NCBI GenBank assembly: GCA_002345205.1
Contig: DDVI01000021.1
Span: forward strand, 1 to 59,912
Direction of reading: 5' to 3'
From: Bdellovibrionaceae bacterium UBA2316
Lineage (GTDB): Bacteria > Bdellovibrionota > Bdellovibrionia > Bdellovibrionales > Bdellovibrionaceae
Length of the DNA: 59,912 bases
The notes beneath the pieces are model-generated. The model was not told where the DNA came from, made no database searches, and was given only the letters and a program-made list of their open reading frames with translations. This document shows positions 8,984-17,703 of the stretch, one piece after another (within the stretch, counting starts at the first letter, position 1; each line of letters starts with the position of its first letter). Made by a program: the position numbers and the translations under genes.

Positions 8984-10423
8984 ATGAAAACTACTTTAAC
9001 TAATACATTACTAATGTTATCAGCGAGCACCCTACTCGCATCGTGCATGGGGCAATCGTCTGATCCAATGGAAAAATATTCGACGCTACGATCAGGTGAA
9101 CCTACGACCGAGCAGTCTGAATCGCAAAAATATGTTCCGCCGGTTTTCACATCGGCAACGGTACCAGTGGGTAGCGAGTTTGCTGATCTAAAACTGCAAG
9201 GTACTAACGAAGTAAACAACGCAAACTTCCTTGAAGGAAAAGAAGGCGTTCTTTATTTCAAACTGACCGCAAAATCACCAAAGATTACAAAGTTTAAAAT
9301 GGACGTAGCCGATTTTCCAATTAGCTCTCGCCCAGGTTTAATTGCAACTCAGTACCCAAATGTTCACGGGTTAAAATGGACTCCTCCAATGGGCGTTATC
9401 CCTAAGGGACAACCATCAATTGCATTTAAATTGAAACTACAAGCGACAGCGATCGAAACATCGGACGCTAACCTTAAAGGCATGATGCAAGAAAGCCTAA
9501 TCGACGTTGTAGTTGTTCGCGACAATACAGTTCCTGTTATCTTAGGCAAAAGCAGCTTAGCAGCGGGTGTTGATGAAGGCGCTGCCGCTATTAAGTACAC
9601 GATTGACGTGGAAGACAAAGCGTCGGCACTAAGCCCACGTATGCCAGAGGTTCGTATCGGTCGTTATGTCTATTCAAATACAGAGGCGTTCCGCGTAGAT
9701 GGTTCAAATTATTTGAAATTAACGGACACAACACGTGTGGGTTCAACGAAAACAGTATGGCGTTTCCACTTCGATCTAAAGATCGATGAATTACCTCTGG
9801 ATCGTGACCGTCGTGGTATTGAAAATCCAAAATCACCAGCGGTGGACGTATGTTTCCACGTTGTTGTAGATAGCGTAATTGGAACTCAGTCCGTACAAGA
9901 GCAAGTGTGCTTTAAAGCTCGTTATGCGGCTCAGCCACCAATTATCCAATGGGAAAACGATGCTCTTAAAGAAATCAAAGCCGGCGCGCCGACTGTCATC
10001 AAATTTAAAGTTGCAGCTGGGAACAGTTTAGGCCAAGTCTCTATTAAGAATATGGCTTCACAGATAGCAAGCTTGTCGGGCAAAAAAGATCTAATCTGCT
10101 CGCCAGAAAGCGCAAGCAATCTGTCACTTCAATTATGCGAACTGACGTGGTCACCAACATGCTTAAAAGCACAGACGACTAAAAAAGTAAGCTTGAAGGT
10201 AGATTCAGCAACTGGAAAGAAAGTTAAATCTGAAACCTTCACACGTGAATTCGTAATTGTTCCAGACGAAACAAACTGCCCAGCACCAGCGCCGAAAGTA
10301 GTGACAGCGAAGCCAAAGGCGGAAGCTAACGTGACAGCGAAGCCAAAGGCTAAACCCGCAGCTAAAGCTGACGCAGTGAAACCGACAGCACAACTCTCTA
10401 CTGAAACAGGAGCGGCACAATGA
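8984..10423 (+). CDS. Lipoprotein of the motor cluster
   Basis: A 479-aa lipoprotein with the lipobox LLASC. The middle is beta-rich, and the C-terminus is a Lys/Pro/Ala-rich tail. That tail contains an exact 20-base direct repeat at 10301-10320 and 10331-10350, encoding VTAKPKA twice. It has AAGGGG before the ATG and overlaps the next gene by 4 bases (ATGA), which implies coupled translation. No named family was recognised. The position suggests a periplasmic or outer-membrane component of the trans-envelope complex. Confidence 0.75.
   Translation: MKTTLTNTLLMLSASTLLASCMGQSSDPMEKYSTLRSGEPTTEQSESQKYVPPVFTSATVPVGSEFADLKLQGTNEVNNANFLEGKEGVLYFKLTAKSPKITKFKMDVADFPISSRPGLIATQYPNVHGLKWTPPMGVIPKGQPSIAFKLKLQATAIETSDANLKGMMQESLIDVVVVRDNTVPVILGKSSLAAGVDEGAAAIKYTIDVEDKASALSPRMPEVRIGRYVYSNTEAFRVDGSNYLKLTDTTRVGSTKTVWRFHFDLKIDELPLDRDRRGIENPKSPAVDVCFHVVVDSVIGTQSVQEQVCFKARYAAQPPIIQWENDALKEIKAGAPTVIKFKVAAGNSLGQVSIKNMASQIASLSGKKDLICSPESASNLSLQLCELTWSPTCLKAQTTKKVSLKVDSATGKKVKSETFTREFVIVPDETNCPAPAPKVVTAKPKAEANVTAKPKAKPAAKADAVKPTAQLSTETGAAQ
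10301..10350 (+). repeat. 20-bp exact direct repeat within a lipoprotein gene
   Basis: GTGACAGCGAAGCCAAAGGC occurs at 10301-10320 and 10331-10350 (30-base period, in frame). It adds one VTAKPKA unit to the C-terminal tail, the sort of repeat that can expand or contract by slippage. Confidence 0.9.
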
Positions 10424-11151
10424 AAAATTTAATTTTATCTTCACTTGCGATTGCCTTATTGGTCCCGACTCTGTCCTTAGCTCAAGGTGGTAAAAAAGAT
10501 TTGAAAGGTGAATTTAGCACCCTAGGTGATAACCGCGACGTAGTTGAGCGTGTTAAGAACATGGATACGCATCAAAAAGTGCGCGTGGTACAAAATCGAT
10601 TAGTCGATCGTAACCACCGCATTGAACTTGCGGGTAACTACGCGTTTAATGGCGGCGGTGATTCCTATGTAAAAACACAAAACGTAGGTGCTTTGCTTGA
10701 ATACCACATCAACCCACGTTGGTCATTAGGTGTTCAATACCAAAAATCGTACAACACATTAACACCAGAAGGTGAAAATCGTTTAGAAGCCGCTTTAGTT
10801 GACCAAACAGCAAATAAAGGTAGCACGATGAAATACCCTGCGGTTGACTATCCTTTAGAAACTCAACTAGCAACGATCAGCTACTACCCTATTTATGGTA
10901 AAATGAATTTATTCGACACGGGTATCGCTCAATTCGACGTTTATGTTCAATTAGGCTACGGCAAAATGAACTTATTCAGCGGAACAAGTGATGTGACATC
11001 AATTGGTCTGGGTTCTGGTGTTTGGTTAACTCAAAGAATCACAACGCGTATCGAAGGTCGCTATCAACAGTACGAAGATCTTTTAAAGACAGATCGTCGC
11101 AAACAAAGCAATTTCCAAGCGGTCGCAAGCCTAGGTATTCTTGTATGGTAA
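10420..11151 (+). CDS. Outer-membrane beta-barrel protein of the motor cluster
   Basis: A 243-aa exported protein with a signal peptide ending LSLAQG. The mature part has alternating hydrophobic/polar strands (for example HRIELAGNYAFNGGG, WSLGVQYQKSY, FDVYVQLGYGKM) and finishes VASLGILVW, a C-terminal aromatic residue typical of barrels. The start overlaps the preceding lipoprotein gene by 4 bases. In Glt systems small barrels anchor the machine in the outer membrane; that role is inferred from position. Confidence 0.75.
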   Translation: MKNLILSSLAIALLVPTLSLAQGGKKDLKGEFSTLGDNRDVVERVKNMDTHQKVRVVQNRLVDRNHRIELAGNYAFNGGGDSYVKTQNVGALLEYHINPRWSLGVQYQKSYNTLTPEGENRLEAALVDQTANKGSTMKYPAVDYPLETQLATISYYPIYGKMNLFDTGIAQFDVYVQLGYGKMNLFSGTSDVTSIGLGSGVWLTQRITTRIEGRYQQYEDLLKTDRRKQSNFQAVASLGILVW

Positions 11152-11987
11152 AAACAGTCGCTAACCTATTACTCACTTTATCGATGTCAGTAGCATTGGC
11201 TGCTGGCAGTGATAAAGATAAAATGAATAAAGCACGCGAGCTTTATGAAAAAGGTAAGCTCGACGCTGCGGTTGATATCTATTCAAAAATTCAACCAAGT
11301 TCTGACTTCTGGTTAGAAGCTTTGGAAGAACGTGCCTGGGCCCATACTCGCCAAGGTAAATTTGAAGATGCACTCGCTGATTTACAATCGATCACATCTC
11401 CGGTTTGGGCTCCCCAAGTAGGACCTGAAACATACATGCTATCGACGTTCGTATCTTTAAAAATCTGCGCTTACAAAGATGTGATTAAAAAAGTCGATAT
11501 CTTTAAAAAGCGTATGTTACCAAGAGTCGAAGCACTAGAATCTATGATCGATCAACCGATGTCAGAAGAGACTTGGAAAACTGTATCGAAATTAAAAAAA
11601 TCGACAGTTTCAATGAGTTCATTAGGACAAACTGCAGATAAATTTCCTCGTTATTTCTACAGAGATTCTGAGTTAATTTCCCTCGTAAAAAAAGGCTTAC
11701 GTGAAAAAGCAGAGGCCCGTATGAAAGTATTGGCTAAAGCGGATCTTGCTGAAATTGAAACGAACTTAAAGAAAATGAAGATCATCGATATCGAACTGAT
11801 CCAAAATGTTTTAACGCTTGATAAAGATCAAACGGCTAAAGCAAAGGATTTAAAGTTCTCTGGTACGGATAAGAACAAAACAATGACGTTCCCAGTAAGT
11901 GGTGGCGATGATGAAGTTTGGGTGGATGAAGTCGGACACTTCCAGGTAAAAGCGGAAAACTGCCCGTACAAAGGGGCTTCTTTATGA
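11145..11987 (+). CDS. Exported TPR protein (AglT/GltE-like role)
   Basis: A 280-aa protein. The ATG at 11145 overlaps the end of the barrel gene and starts a clear signal peptide (MVKTVANLLLTLSMSVALAA). Longer in-frame extensions upstream run inside the barrel gene and are unlikely. The N-terminal half contains TPR-like helices (KARELYEKGKLDAAVDIYSKI and the following helix pair); the C-terminus is mixed. It overlaps the next gene by 4 bases. A small periplasmic TPR protein such as AglT/GltE is a usual member of these clusters. Confidence 0.75.
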   Translation: MVKTVANLLLTLSMSVALAAGSDKDKMNKARELYEKGKLDAAVDIYSKIQPSSDFWLEALEERAWAHTRQGKFEDALADLQSITSPVWAPQVGPETYMLSTFVSLKICAYKDVIKKVDIFKKRMLPRVEALESMIDQPMSEETWKTVSKLKKSTVSMSSLGQTADKFPRYFYRDSELISLVKKGLREKAEARMKVLAKADLAEIETNLKKMKIIDIELIQNVLTLDKDQTAKAKDLKFSGTDKNKTMTFPVSGGDDEVWVDEVGHFQVKAENCPYKGASL

Positions 11988-13117
11988 TGACTAAAAATTT
12001 AATTCTGAAATTATCAACCGTGCTCTTGCTAGGGGCCTGCGGCGTGAAGTCGCCGGAACGCCAAGGCCCACCAGAAAAATTCAGCGAGGTGACTGCAGAA
12101 GTTTCCCAGGAAGCAACACTACCAGAACCGAAAGTAAATATTTTATTCGTGGTGGATAACTCGGGCTCCATGAAAGGCTACCAAGCCAAAATGGCAGAAA
12201 ACATCGAATTATTTGCAGAGACGTTCTTTGAAAACTCGCGCGTGGATTACCGTATTGGCGTTGTACCTGTTTACGATTCCAAATACTTAAATGAGAGAAC
12301 CGTTTACGTTCCATCGGGCGTTAGAAAAATGAACCCACTGGGTGAATTAGTTAAATTAAAAGGCGCTGATGGTAAAGAAATCGCAGATCAAGTGTACATT
12401 ACTCGCGATACTCCGAATCCAAAAGAAGTATTGAAGAATACAGTGATGATCGGAACCCAATGGGGTCCAGAAGCCGAAGAATCGTTCTCCCCTGTGTTAG
12501 CTGTTACAAGTCTGCAATTAAATGAAGAGAAAAATAAAGGGTTCTACCAAACGGATGCGTACCTAGCCGTTATTTTTTTAACAGATGCTGATGATGTGAC
12601 TCTAGGTTTATCGGCTGAAGATTTTTATCAAAAGTTGGTAGACTTAAAAGGTGGCGATCGTTCGAAAGTATTAATCGCTGCGGCTCTGCCGAACCTAGAT
12701 AAGAAAAGCGCTTCGTGCGCGACTGATGGTCGCGGTCCCGTTCAAGCATTCCCCTCTTTATTGTCAGCATCTGGCGGTATCTTTGCGGATTTATGTTCCC
12801 GCGATTTCGGCGCACACCTAGCAGAATTCGGTCACAACCTAGTTCAGCGTGTGGCGGCACAAAAGCGTCAGCTGGAATTCACTCCCGATATTACTACTTT
12901 AAAAGTTTCCTTTGGAACAAAGGAAAATCCAGATCAACAGGTTTTGGAACGTCCACGTGATTACACATTTAATCCAGACACGAATGAAATCGTGCTAAGC
13001 CCGTTCTTAAAATTATCTCGCTCGGAAGGTGCAACGTTAAGAGTTAGCGCTAAACCGGTCAGCTTAGGTAACTTTAAAAACGATCGCGCGACACCTATCA
13101 ATCGCGTTCGTCAGTAA
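11984..13117 (+). CDS. VWA-domain lipoprotein
   Basis: A 377-aa lipoprotein (lipobox LLGAC) with a von Willebrand factor A domain. It opens with VNILFVVDNSGSM, the MIDAS DxSGS metal-binding motif, around residue 52, and continues with VIFLTDADD near residue 195. VWA domains bind protein ligands through a metal ion, so this may be an adhesion or assembly factor of the machine. It is the last gene before a strong terminator and overlaps the previous gene by 4 bases. Expression from the same operon is well supported. Confidence 0.85.
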   Translation: MMTKNLILKLSTVLLLGACGVKSPERQGPPEKFSEVTAEVSQEATLPEPKVNILFVVDNSGSMKGYQAKMAENIELFAETFFENSRVDYRIGVVPVYDSKYLNERTVYVPSGVRKMNPLGELVKLKGADGKEIADQVYITRDTPNPKEVLKNTVMIGTQWGPEAEESFSPVLAVTSLQLNEEKNKGFYQTDAYLAVIFLTDADDVTLGLSAEDFYQKLVDLKGGDRSKVLIAAALPNLDKKSASCATDGRGPVQAFPSLLSASGGIFADLCSRDFGAHLAEFGHNLVQRVAAQKRQLEFTPDITTLKVSFGTKENPDQQVLERPRDYTFNPDTNEIVLSPFLKLSRSEGATLRVSAKPVSLGNFKNDRATPINRVRQ

Positions 13118-13145
13118 ACCAAATACTATCTAATTTCTAGCGACC

Positions 13146-13183
13146 CCAAGTGAGGATTTTAAAATCCACACTTGGTTTTTTTT
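13146..13183 (+). terminator. Strong intrinsic terminator of the motor operon
   Basis: CCAAGTG at 13146-13152 pairs with CACTTGG at 13169-13175. Inside it, GGATTTTAAAATCC is a further perfect palindrome, giving one long stem with a single A/A mismatch. Eight T residues follow (13176-13183). It closes the operon that begins at 2671. Confidence 0.9.
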
Positions 13184-13296
13184 CGTTTTCTTAGACAGTC
13201 TCTATGCGGTATTTGTCACTATAGGCCTCGTTTCCCCCTATATTCTTACTGAGCCGATTTTTATGGGCCTTTGGGTTGCATTTTTATCTTAACTGT

Positions 13297-14583
13297 ATGG
13301 AAAACACTAAAAAAGCCTCAGTGTCGAAAGTCGCCCTAGTTTTAACAAGTTTGATACTATTCGCAGGTTGTGCAAAGAAGACAAATTCGCCTTCGAAGGA
13401 ACAACCTAAAGCCGCCGAAGCCAAGACGACACCTCCCAAAAAGGATGTTCCAGAAACGACGCCGACACCTCCACCAGCGGATGACAACGCAGAGACTGCA
13501 AATCCAGACACAAACACAGGCAGCAAAGTTACAACTCCGTCTCCCGGAACGTCAACACCGTCTCTACAACAAGGTTCAGAAGTTCCAAAGCCGGGAACTA
13601 ACGCTAAGGCACCAACATCAGCCATGTCAGTACCCATGTCAGTGCCTCCAACCCAGCAGCAAACTCAAAAAACGTGTCCAACATCTGATGTTGAGATCAC
13701 GAATCCAGAGCTAGCCAAACTGTGTACGAACGTTATCGAATCCGATCCAAAGAAAATGCAAGAGTGCCTTCTGCAGAAAATAGTAGACTTAACGGTCCTA
13801 CTAAAAACTGAAGACGGTATTTTAACTAGCGAATCTTTAACTTGGATTACAGATAACGCAAAAAAAGACTGCAACCAAACATCAGAAATTTCGGGCGATT
13901 TATTGACGAAGTTTAACAAAAAACTACTGGACGCAACGTCGGAAGTCTTTCCCGAAGCTATCGACCTGATTAAAACGTACGCAAACCAAGGTGGTACTCC
14001 GGCAACAGTAAAACCGCAGGCTGCAACTACACCGGCTGTTACGGAAACGACCGACTATAATTTTAAATCTCAAACCCATTCAGGTTCTCGCGACTTTAGG
14101 CAGAAGGACGGTTCTGTGAGTTACTCGATCAGCAAAATCGTAACTTCAGTGACATCGACTCGCGGTGATCTAATATCGTCAAACAAAAATTTCTTCGGCA
14201 ATCTAGCTGCCTATTCATTCGACTTTACATTGAAAGCAAACAAGACCTACACACTTCAATATAAAGACGATGCGGGTGAACTGATTTTAGATTACAACTT
14301 CGTAAGTGGTTCTGTGGATGGCCTTAAAAAAGGCGAGTCCGCACGGGTTGTTTTAACGAAGGCGTCTTGGTTAAAAGTGATCGAACATGAAACGCAAAAA
14401 CTATTAAACAAGTTCTATCCAAATACACCACGATCTGGAATGAAGATTTTGTTATCGCCCCTGGACCCACCAACGGCGCGTGTATGTAATATTGGTAAAG
14501 GTTATTTCTTAGGTAGCCATGCTATTGAATGCGGTGACCCTGCGTACAGCGTCCGTATCCAGGTTTTGGAAAAAACAAATTAA
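13297..14583 (+). CDS. Lipoprotein paralogous to the one at 274-2430
   Basis: A 428-aa lipoprotein (lipobox LFAGC) with a Pro/Thr-rich linker. It has one helical segment with a Cys pair C157/C192 (CX34C) and a C-terminal domain similar to that of the lipoprotein at 274-2430. Shared patterns include YSFDFTLKANKTYTL, a following strand, and an SW-containing helix (KASWLKVIEHE against AQSWKKIWELR). The ATG at 13297 was chosen; an in-frame TTG at 13276 is possible and neither has a strong ribosome-binding site. The two paralogs bracket the motor operon. The function is unknown. Confidence 0.8.
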   Translation: MENTKKASVSKVALVLTSLILFAGCAKKTNSPSKEQPKAAEAKTTPPKKDVPETTPTPPPADDNAETANPDTNTGSKVTTPSPGTSTPSLQQGSEVPKPGTNAKAPTSAMSVPMSVPPTQQQTQKTCPTSDVEITNPELAKLCTNVIESDPKKMQECLLQKIVDLTVLLKTEDGILTSESLTWITDNAKKDCNQTSEISGDLLTKFNKKLLDATSEVFPEAIDLIKTYANQGGTPATVKPQAATTPAVTETTDYNFKSQTHSGSRDFRQKDGSVSYSISKIVTSVTSTRGDLISSNKNFFGNLAAYSFDFTLKANKTYTLQYKDDAGELILDYNFVSGSVDGLKKGESARVVLTKASWLKVIEHETQKLLNKFYPNTPRSGMKILLSPLDPPTARVCNIGKGYFLGSHAIECGDPAYSVRIQVLEKTN

Positions 14584-15671
14584 TCTAAATCAAACGATAA
14601 TTGATCACCCGCTTGGGGTGGTCTTTTGAAATGCTCCGAACTTAAATTAATATCCTTTTCATTTAAACCTAGTCTTCGCGTCGTAAGTTTAAATAGACTT
14701 CTTATGTGTTCAGCGCGTGGACCCGAGCCACGCATACGATCACCAAATTCAGCACTATTTAGTTTCCCATCGCGAATATCCTTAATGGCACTCATAATTT
14801 TATCATAGCGAAGTGGTCGATGCGTTTTCACCCATTCATCAAACACGGGCAACACAGAACCTGGTAATCGCAGCGGTACAAAACCGGCTATCTGCGCACC
14901 CGCCTCTTTCGCCGCTTTCAAAATCATGGGCAATTCCTGATCCGTCAATCCGGGGATCACGGGTGCTACATTAACTCCCGTAGGAATACCTGCAGCACTG
15001 AGTTTTTCAATCGCGGCTAATTTCGCTGACGGTGTTGACGTTCGTGGTTCAAGGTTGCGCGCCAGATCTGCATCTAATGTCGTGATCGACAGGAATACCA
15101 TACACCCGTCCCACTGAGCCATATTCTGCAAAATATCAATATCCCGAGTAACAAGCGCATTCTTAGTAATCATCCCGACGGGATTTTTAAATTCGCTTAA
15201 AACTTCTAAACACCCGCGAGTTAGTTTCAGTTTGCGTTCAATTGGCTGATAGCAATCCGTCACCCCGCTCATGAATAACGTCTGCCCATCCCAAGAGGAC
15301 TTGAGTAGAGCTTCACGTAGTAACTGCGGAGCTTCGTATTTCACATGAATTTTAGATTCGAAATCAAGACCTGCAGAATACCCCAGGTATTCATGGGTCG
15401 GTCGCGCATAACAATAGGCACAACCGTGCTCGCAACCGCGATAGCAATTAATCGAATAATCAAAACCGACGTCGGGACTATTGTTTTTTGTGATAATGGT
15501 GCGTGAGGTGTCTTTGATCAATTCAGTCGCTAATAACGACCGTTCCCCTTCTTCAAGGAGATAATTATCATGATCTTCTTCCGTTGCCTCGAAGTGCGTG
15601 GATAGAAAACGATTAGCGATGTTGCTCAAGGCCCCGCGACCTCGAATATCCTTACGGAATTCTTTTTGCAT
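14580..15671 (-). CDS. PA0069-family radical SAM protein (SplB-like)
   Basis: A 363-aa radical S-adenosylmethionine enzyme. The iron-sulfur motif is C80-x3-C84-x2-C87 within CEHGCAYC, followed by YARPTHEYLG, characteristic of the PA0069/Rv2578c family related to spore photoproduct lyase (SplB). The reaction of this family is not established. Its 3' end overlaps the convergent lipoprotein gene by 4 bases. It starts at ATG 15671 and appears to be a single-gene unit. Confidence 0.85.
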   Translation of the reverse strand: MQKEFRKDIRGRGALSNIANRFLSTHFEATEEDHDNYLLEEGERSLLATELIKDTSRTIITKNNSPDVGFDYSINCYRGCEHGCAYCYARPTHEYLGYSAGLDFESKIHVKYEAPQLLREALLKSSWDGQTLFMSGVTDCYQPIERKLKLTRGCLEVLSEFKNPVGMITKNALVTRDIDILQNMAQWDGCMVFLSITTLDADLARNLEPRTSTPSAKLAAIEKLSAAGIPTGVNVAPVIPGLTDQELPMILKAAKEAGAQIAGFVPLRLPGSVLPVFDEWVKTHRPLRYDKIMSAIKDIRDGKLNSAEFGDRMRGSGPRAEHIRSLFKLTTRRLGLNEKDINLSSEHFKRPPQAGDQLSFDLD

Positions 15672-15970
15672 TTACATATTATTTACATATATCAAAAGAA
15701 ACACAAGAGCTAAATTAACGGCATGTTTGGCCTGGACTGGATCCGCTTCAGGCCGATGTGCATTCCTTAATAGGAAACGTTTTCACACAAAAACCACTAC
15801 GTAAGTCCTGATAACTCGCCCTAACCGTTTTTTTCAACAATCTTTTATATGAAACATCAGCGATCGTTATAGTGCGATACCTTGTGCCAAACCATCAAAA
15901 TGCTTGGGATTTTTAAACTTCTGAATGACACTTTTCTCATGTTATTTTTTATCTTCCAAGGGGGGAAGTT
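15672..15970. other. Divergent intergenic region between radical SAM and exported-protein genes
   Basis: About 300 bases without a convincing gene. Immediately before the radical SAM start is a repeated TTTACATAT element (15670-15692 region). GGCCTG and CAGGCC near 15728-15755 form a short inverted repeat. AAGGGGGGAAG at 15958-15967 is the ribosome-binding site for the downstream gene. A short plus-strand reading frame overlapping the radical SAM start has no ribosome-binding site and was not accepted. Confidence 0.4.
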
Positions 15971-17695
15971 ATGGTTCGTACAAAATGGATTTTACTATTC
16001 ATCGCAGCTGTGATGAACGCTAACCAAACGTTAGCCCAGACAGAAATGTCAGCTGACGATTTAGAGTTAGAACAACGAGTGATGAGCACTGTTAAGACAA
16101 AAGTGCAGGCAGCAACAAAGGCTCCAAAGCCAACATTAGCGCACATTCAGAGCTTCTTGAAAAAAAGCAAAGACAGTCAGCCTAAATGTGTCGACGCAAA
16201 GAAAGTTCCGTTCGCGGATAAATATGTTTTAACGTACGATGCTCAAGGGAATCCGTGCCGTATCTATGATCTTTCATTTCCAAATTTACGTGCAGTCGTA
16301 AAAGCGGTTCCGATGTTTCAAATGCCCGTAAGACAGCTAGCTTCAAAAGATTTTATCAATGCGCTAGATGGTGACTGGAACGCGATCCAAAATCGTAATA
16401 GTGAATACAACCTTCGCTTCAATGCCCGTACCGCGGCTCGCACAAGTTTTGTGTCGACGTTAAAATTTAAAAACAAACCCAAAGCCGTTCCGGGTTCACA
16501 GGCAACATCATCAGATGTGGGGCTACCCGTTTCATTCTCGCTTGCGGATTTAGAATTAAATTCTAGCTTAGATTTAGCACCGGCAACAAAAAATCAATTA
16601 AATGATGTTTTGCAAGCATTAGATGCAGATACAGCGATGTCAGCAGAAAAAACAAGCCAAGTTCGTCAGTACTTCATGACGGTTTTAAATCAACCACAAA
16701 AAGTTTTACAATCTGTAAAATTTAATTGGAATGATTTAAACAAAGTTTACGATGTAGCTATCGATGGCGATTTCTTGCCGTTGATGGGACCTGTTGAACT
16801 TGTTAACTTCCAGACTCAATATAAAGGTGTAGTTGAAAAATTATTCCGCAGTATTTTGAGTAGCGTTTTAGTTCAACTTCCACGATTGATACCTAATCGC
16901 ACGATTGGCGCTATCGTTGAAGTCGCTGTGGATGATATCTTTGAACAAATTGATGTTATGTACGAATACCAAACGAATCGTTTAGAACAAACTCTAAAGA
17001 ACATTAAAAACTATCCCGTCAGCGCTGCCGATCTTCCGTCATTGGAAACTCGTGCGTTAAACATTCTATACGGACAAAGAGCCGACTTAATGAATGCGTA
17101 CATCATGTCAGTAGCTACGGGTGCTCCATTTGATTGGGAAGCGTTTGAAAAAACAGGAAAATCAGCTCGTTACTCGATCGAAAAACAACGTGATATCCTA
17201 ATGGATAAAACACACTCTCGTTTAGTTCTTGAAAAAGGATGCAAAACTGAAATCGTAAATGATTACTTTGCGATTTGCTATAAGAACGGTGTTAAAGACG
17301 GCGTTTACTCGTTGATTTCAGAACAAAATATTGCGTTTAAAAATATGGGTGCCCCCCTAATCCATAGATATAAACGTCCCTACGAAGTATCTGTGATTCG
17401 CGGTGGAACTTGGTTATTATCAGTAGGATTACGTGTAGTCGGTTTACCTTTGAATCGAACAGTGACGTATCAATTAAACAACCTACTTAAGGGTTTCATG
17501 CGTGCTGGCGTTGTCGACGAAGCGTTCTTACAAAATAGCCTTTATAAAAATAAAATGGCAGGAACGGCAACCATCGAAGCCCAGAACATCTTGAGCTGGA
17601 TGTACATTCAGAACTTGAATCCATTCTTGCCCAAGACGATGAAGTTTGAAACAGCATTGATCGAAGCTAACAAATCATTATTAGGTATCAACTAG
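15971..17695 (+). CDS. Exported protein of unknown function, paired with a subtilisin
   Basis: A 574-aa protein with a signal peptide (cleavage likely after NQTLAQ). The mature protein is mostly helical, with a small Cys content (SQPKCVDAK, GNPCRIYDL, KGCKTEIV, FAICYKNG) that would allow disulfides. No family was recognised. A very strong ribosome-binding site (AAGGGGGGAAG) precedes the ATG. It lies 8 bases upstream of a subtilisin-like protease gene. A chaperone, inhibitor or substrate relationship with that protease is possible but unproven. Confidence 0.75.
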   Translation: MVRTKWILLFIAAVMNANQTLAQTEMSADDLELEQRVMSTVKTKVQAATKAPKPTLAHIQSFLKKSKDSQPKCVDAKKVPFADKYVLTYDAQGNPCRIYDLSFPNLRAVVKAVPMFQMPVRQLASKDFINALDGDWNAIQNRNSEYNLRFNARTAARTSFVSTLKFKNKPKAVPGSQATSSDVGLPVSFSLADLELNSSLDLAPATKNQLNDVLQALDADTAMSAEKTSQVRQYFMTVLNQPQKVLQSVKFNWNDLNKVYDVAIDGDFLPLMGPVELVNFQTQYKGVVEKLFRSILSSVLVQLPRLIPNRTIGAIVEVAVDDIFEQIDVMYEYQTNRLEQTLKNIKNYPVSAADLPSLETRALNILYGQRADLMNAYIMSVATGAPFDWEAFEKTGKSARYSIEKQRDILMDKTHSRLVLEKGCKTEIVNDYFAICYKNGVKDGVYSLISEQNIAFKNMGAPLIHRYKRPYEVSVIRGGTWLLSVGLRVVGLPLNRTVTYQLNNLLKGFMRAGVVDEAFLQNSLYKNKMAGTATIEAQNILSWMYIQNLNPFLPKTMKFETALIEANKSLLGIN

Positions 17696-17703
17696 GAGTC
17701 TAT

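Noticed and set aside
10301..10350. Two-copy 20-bp repeat as a CRISPR or mobile-element trace
   Set aside because: It is in frame within a gene and encodes a repeated VTAKPKA tail unit. There are no spacers or terminal repeats.
13370..13714. 114-codon plus-strand frame rich in Arg and Gln inside the second lipoprotein gene
   Set aside because: A frame-shifted reading of the Pro/Thr-rich linker, with no ribosome-binding site and low-complexity composition.
15598..15804. 68-codon frame crossing the radical SAM start and the adjacent intergenic region
   Set aside because: No ribosome-binding site, mixed composition, and it overlaps the start of a well-supported gene.
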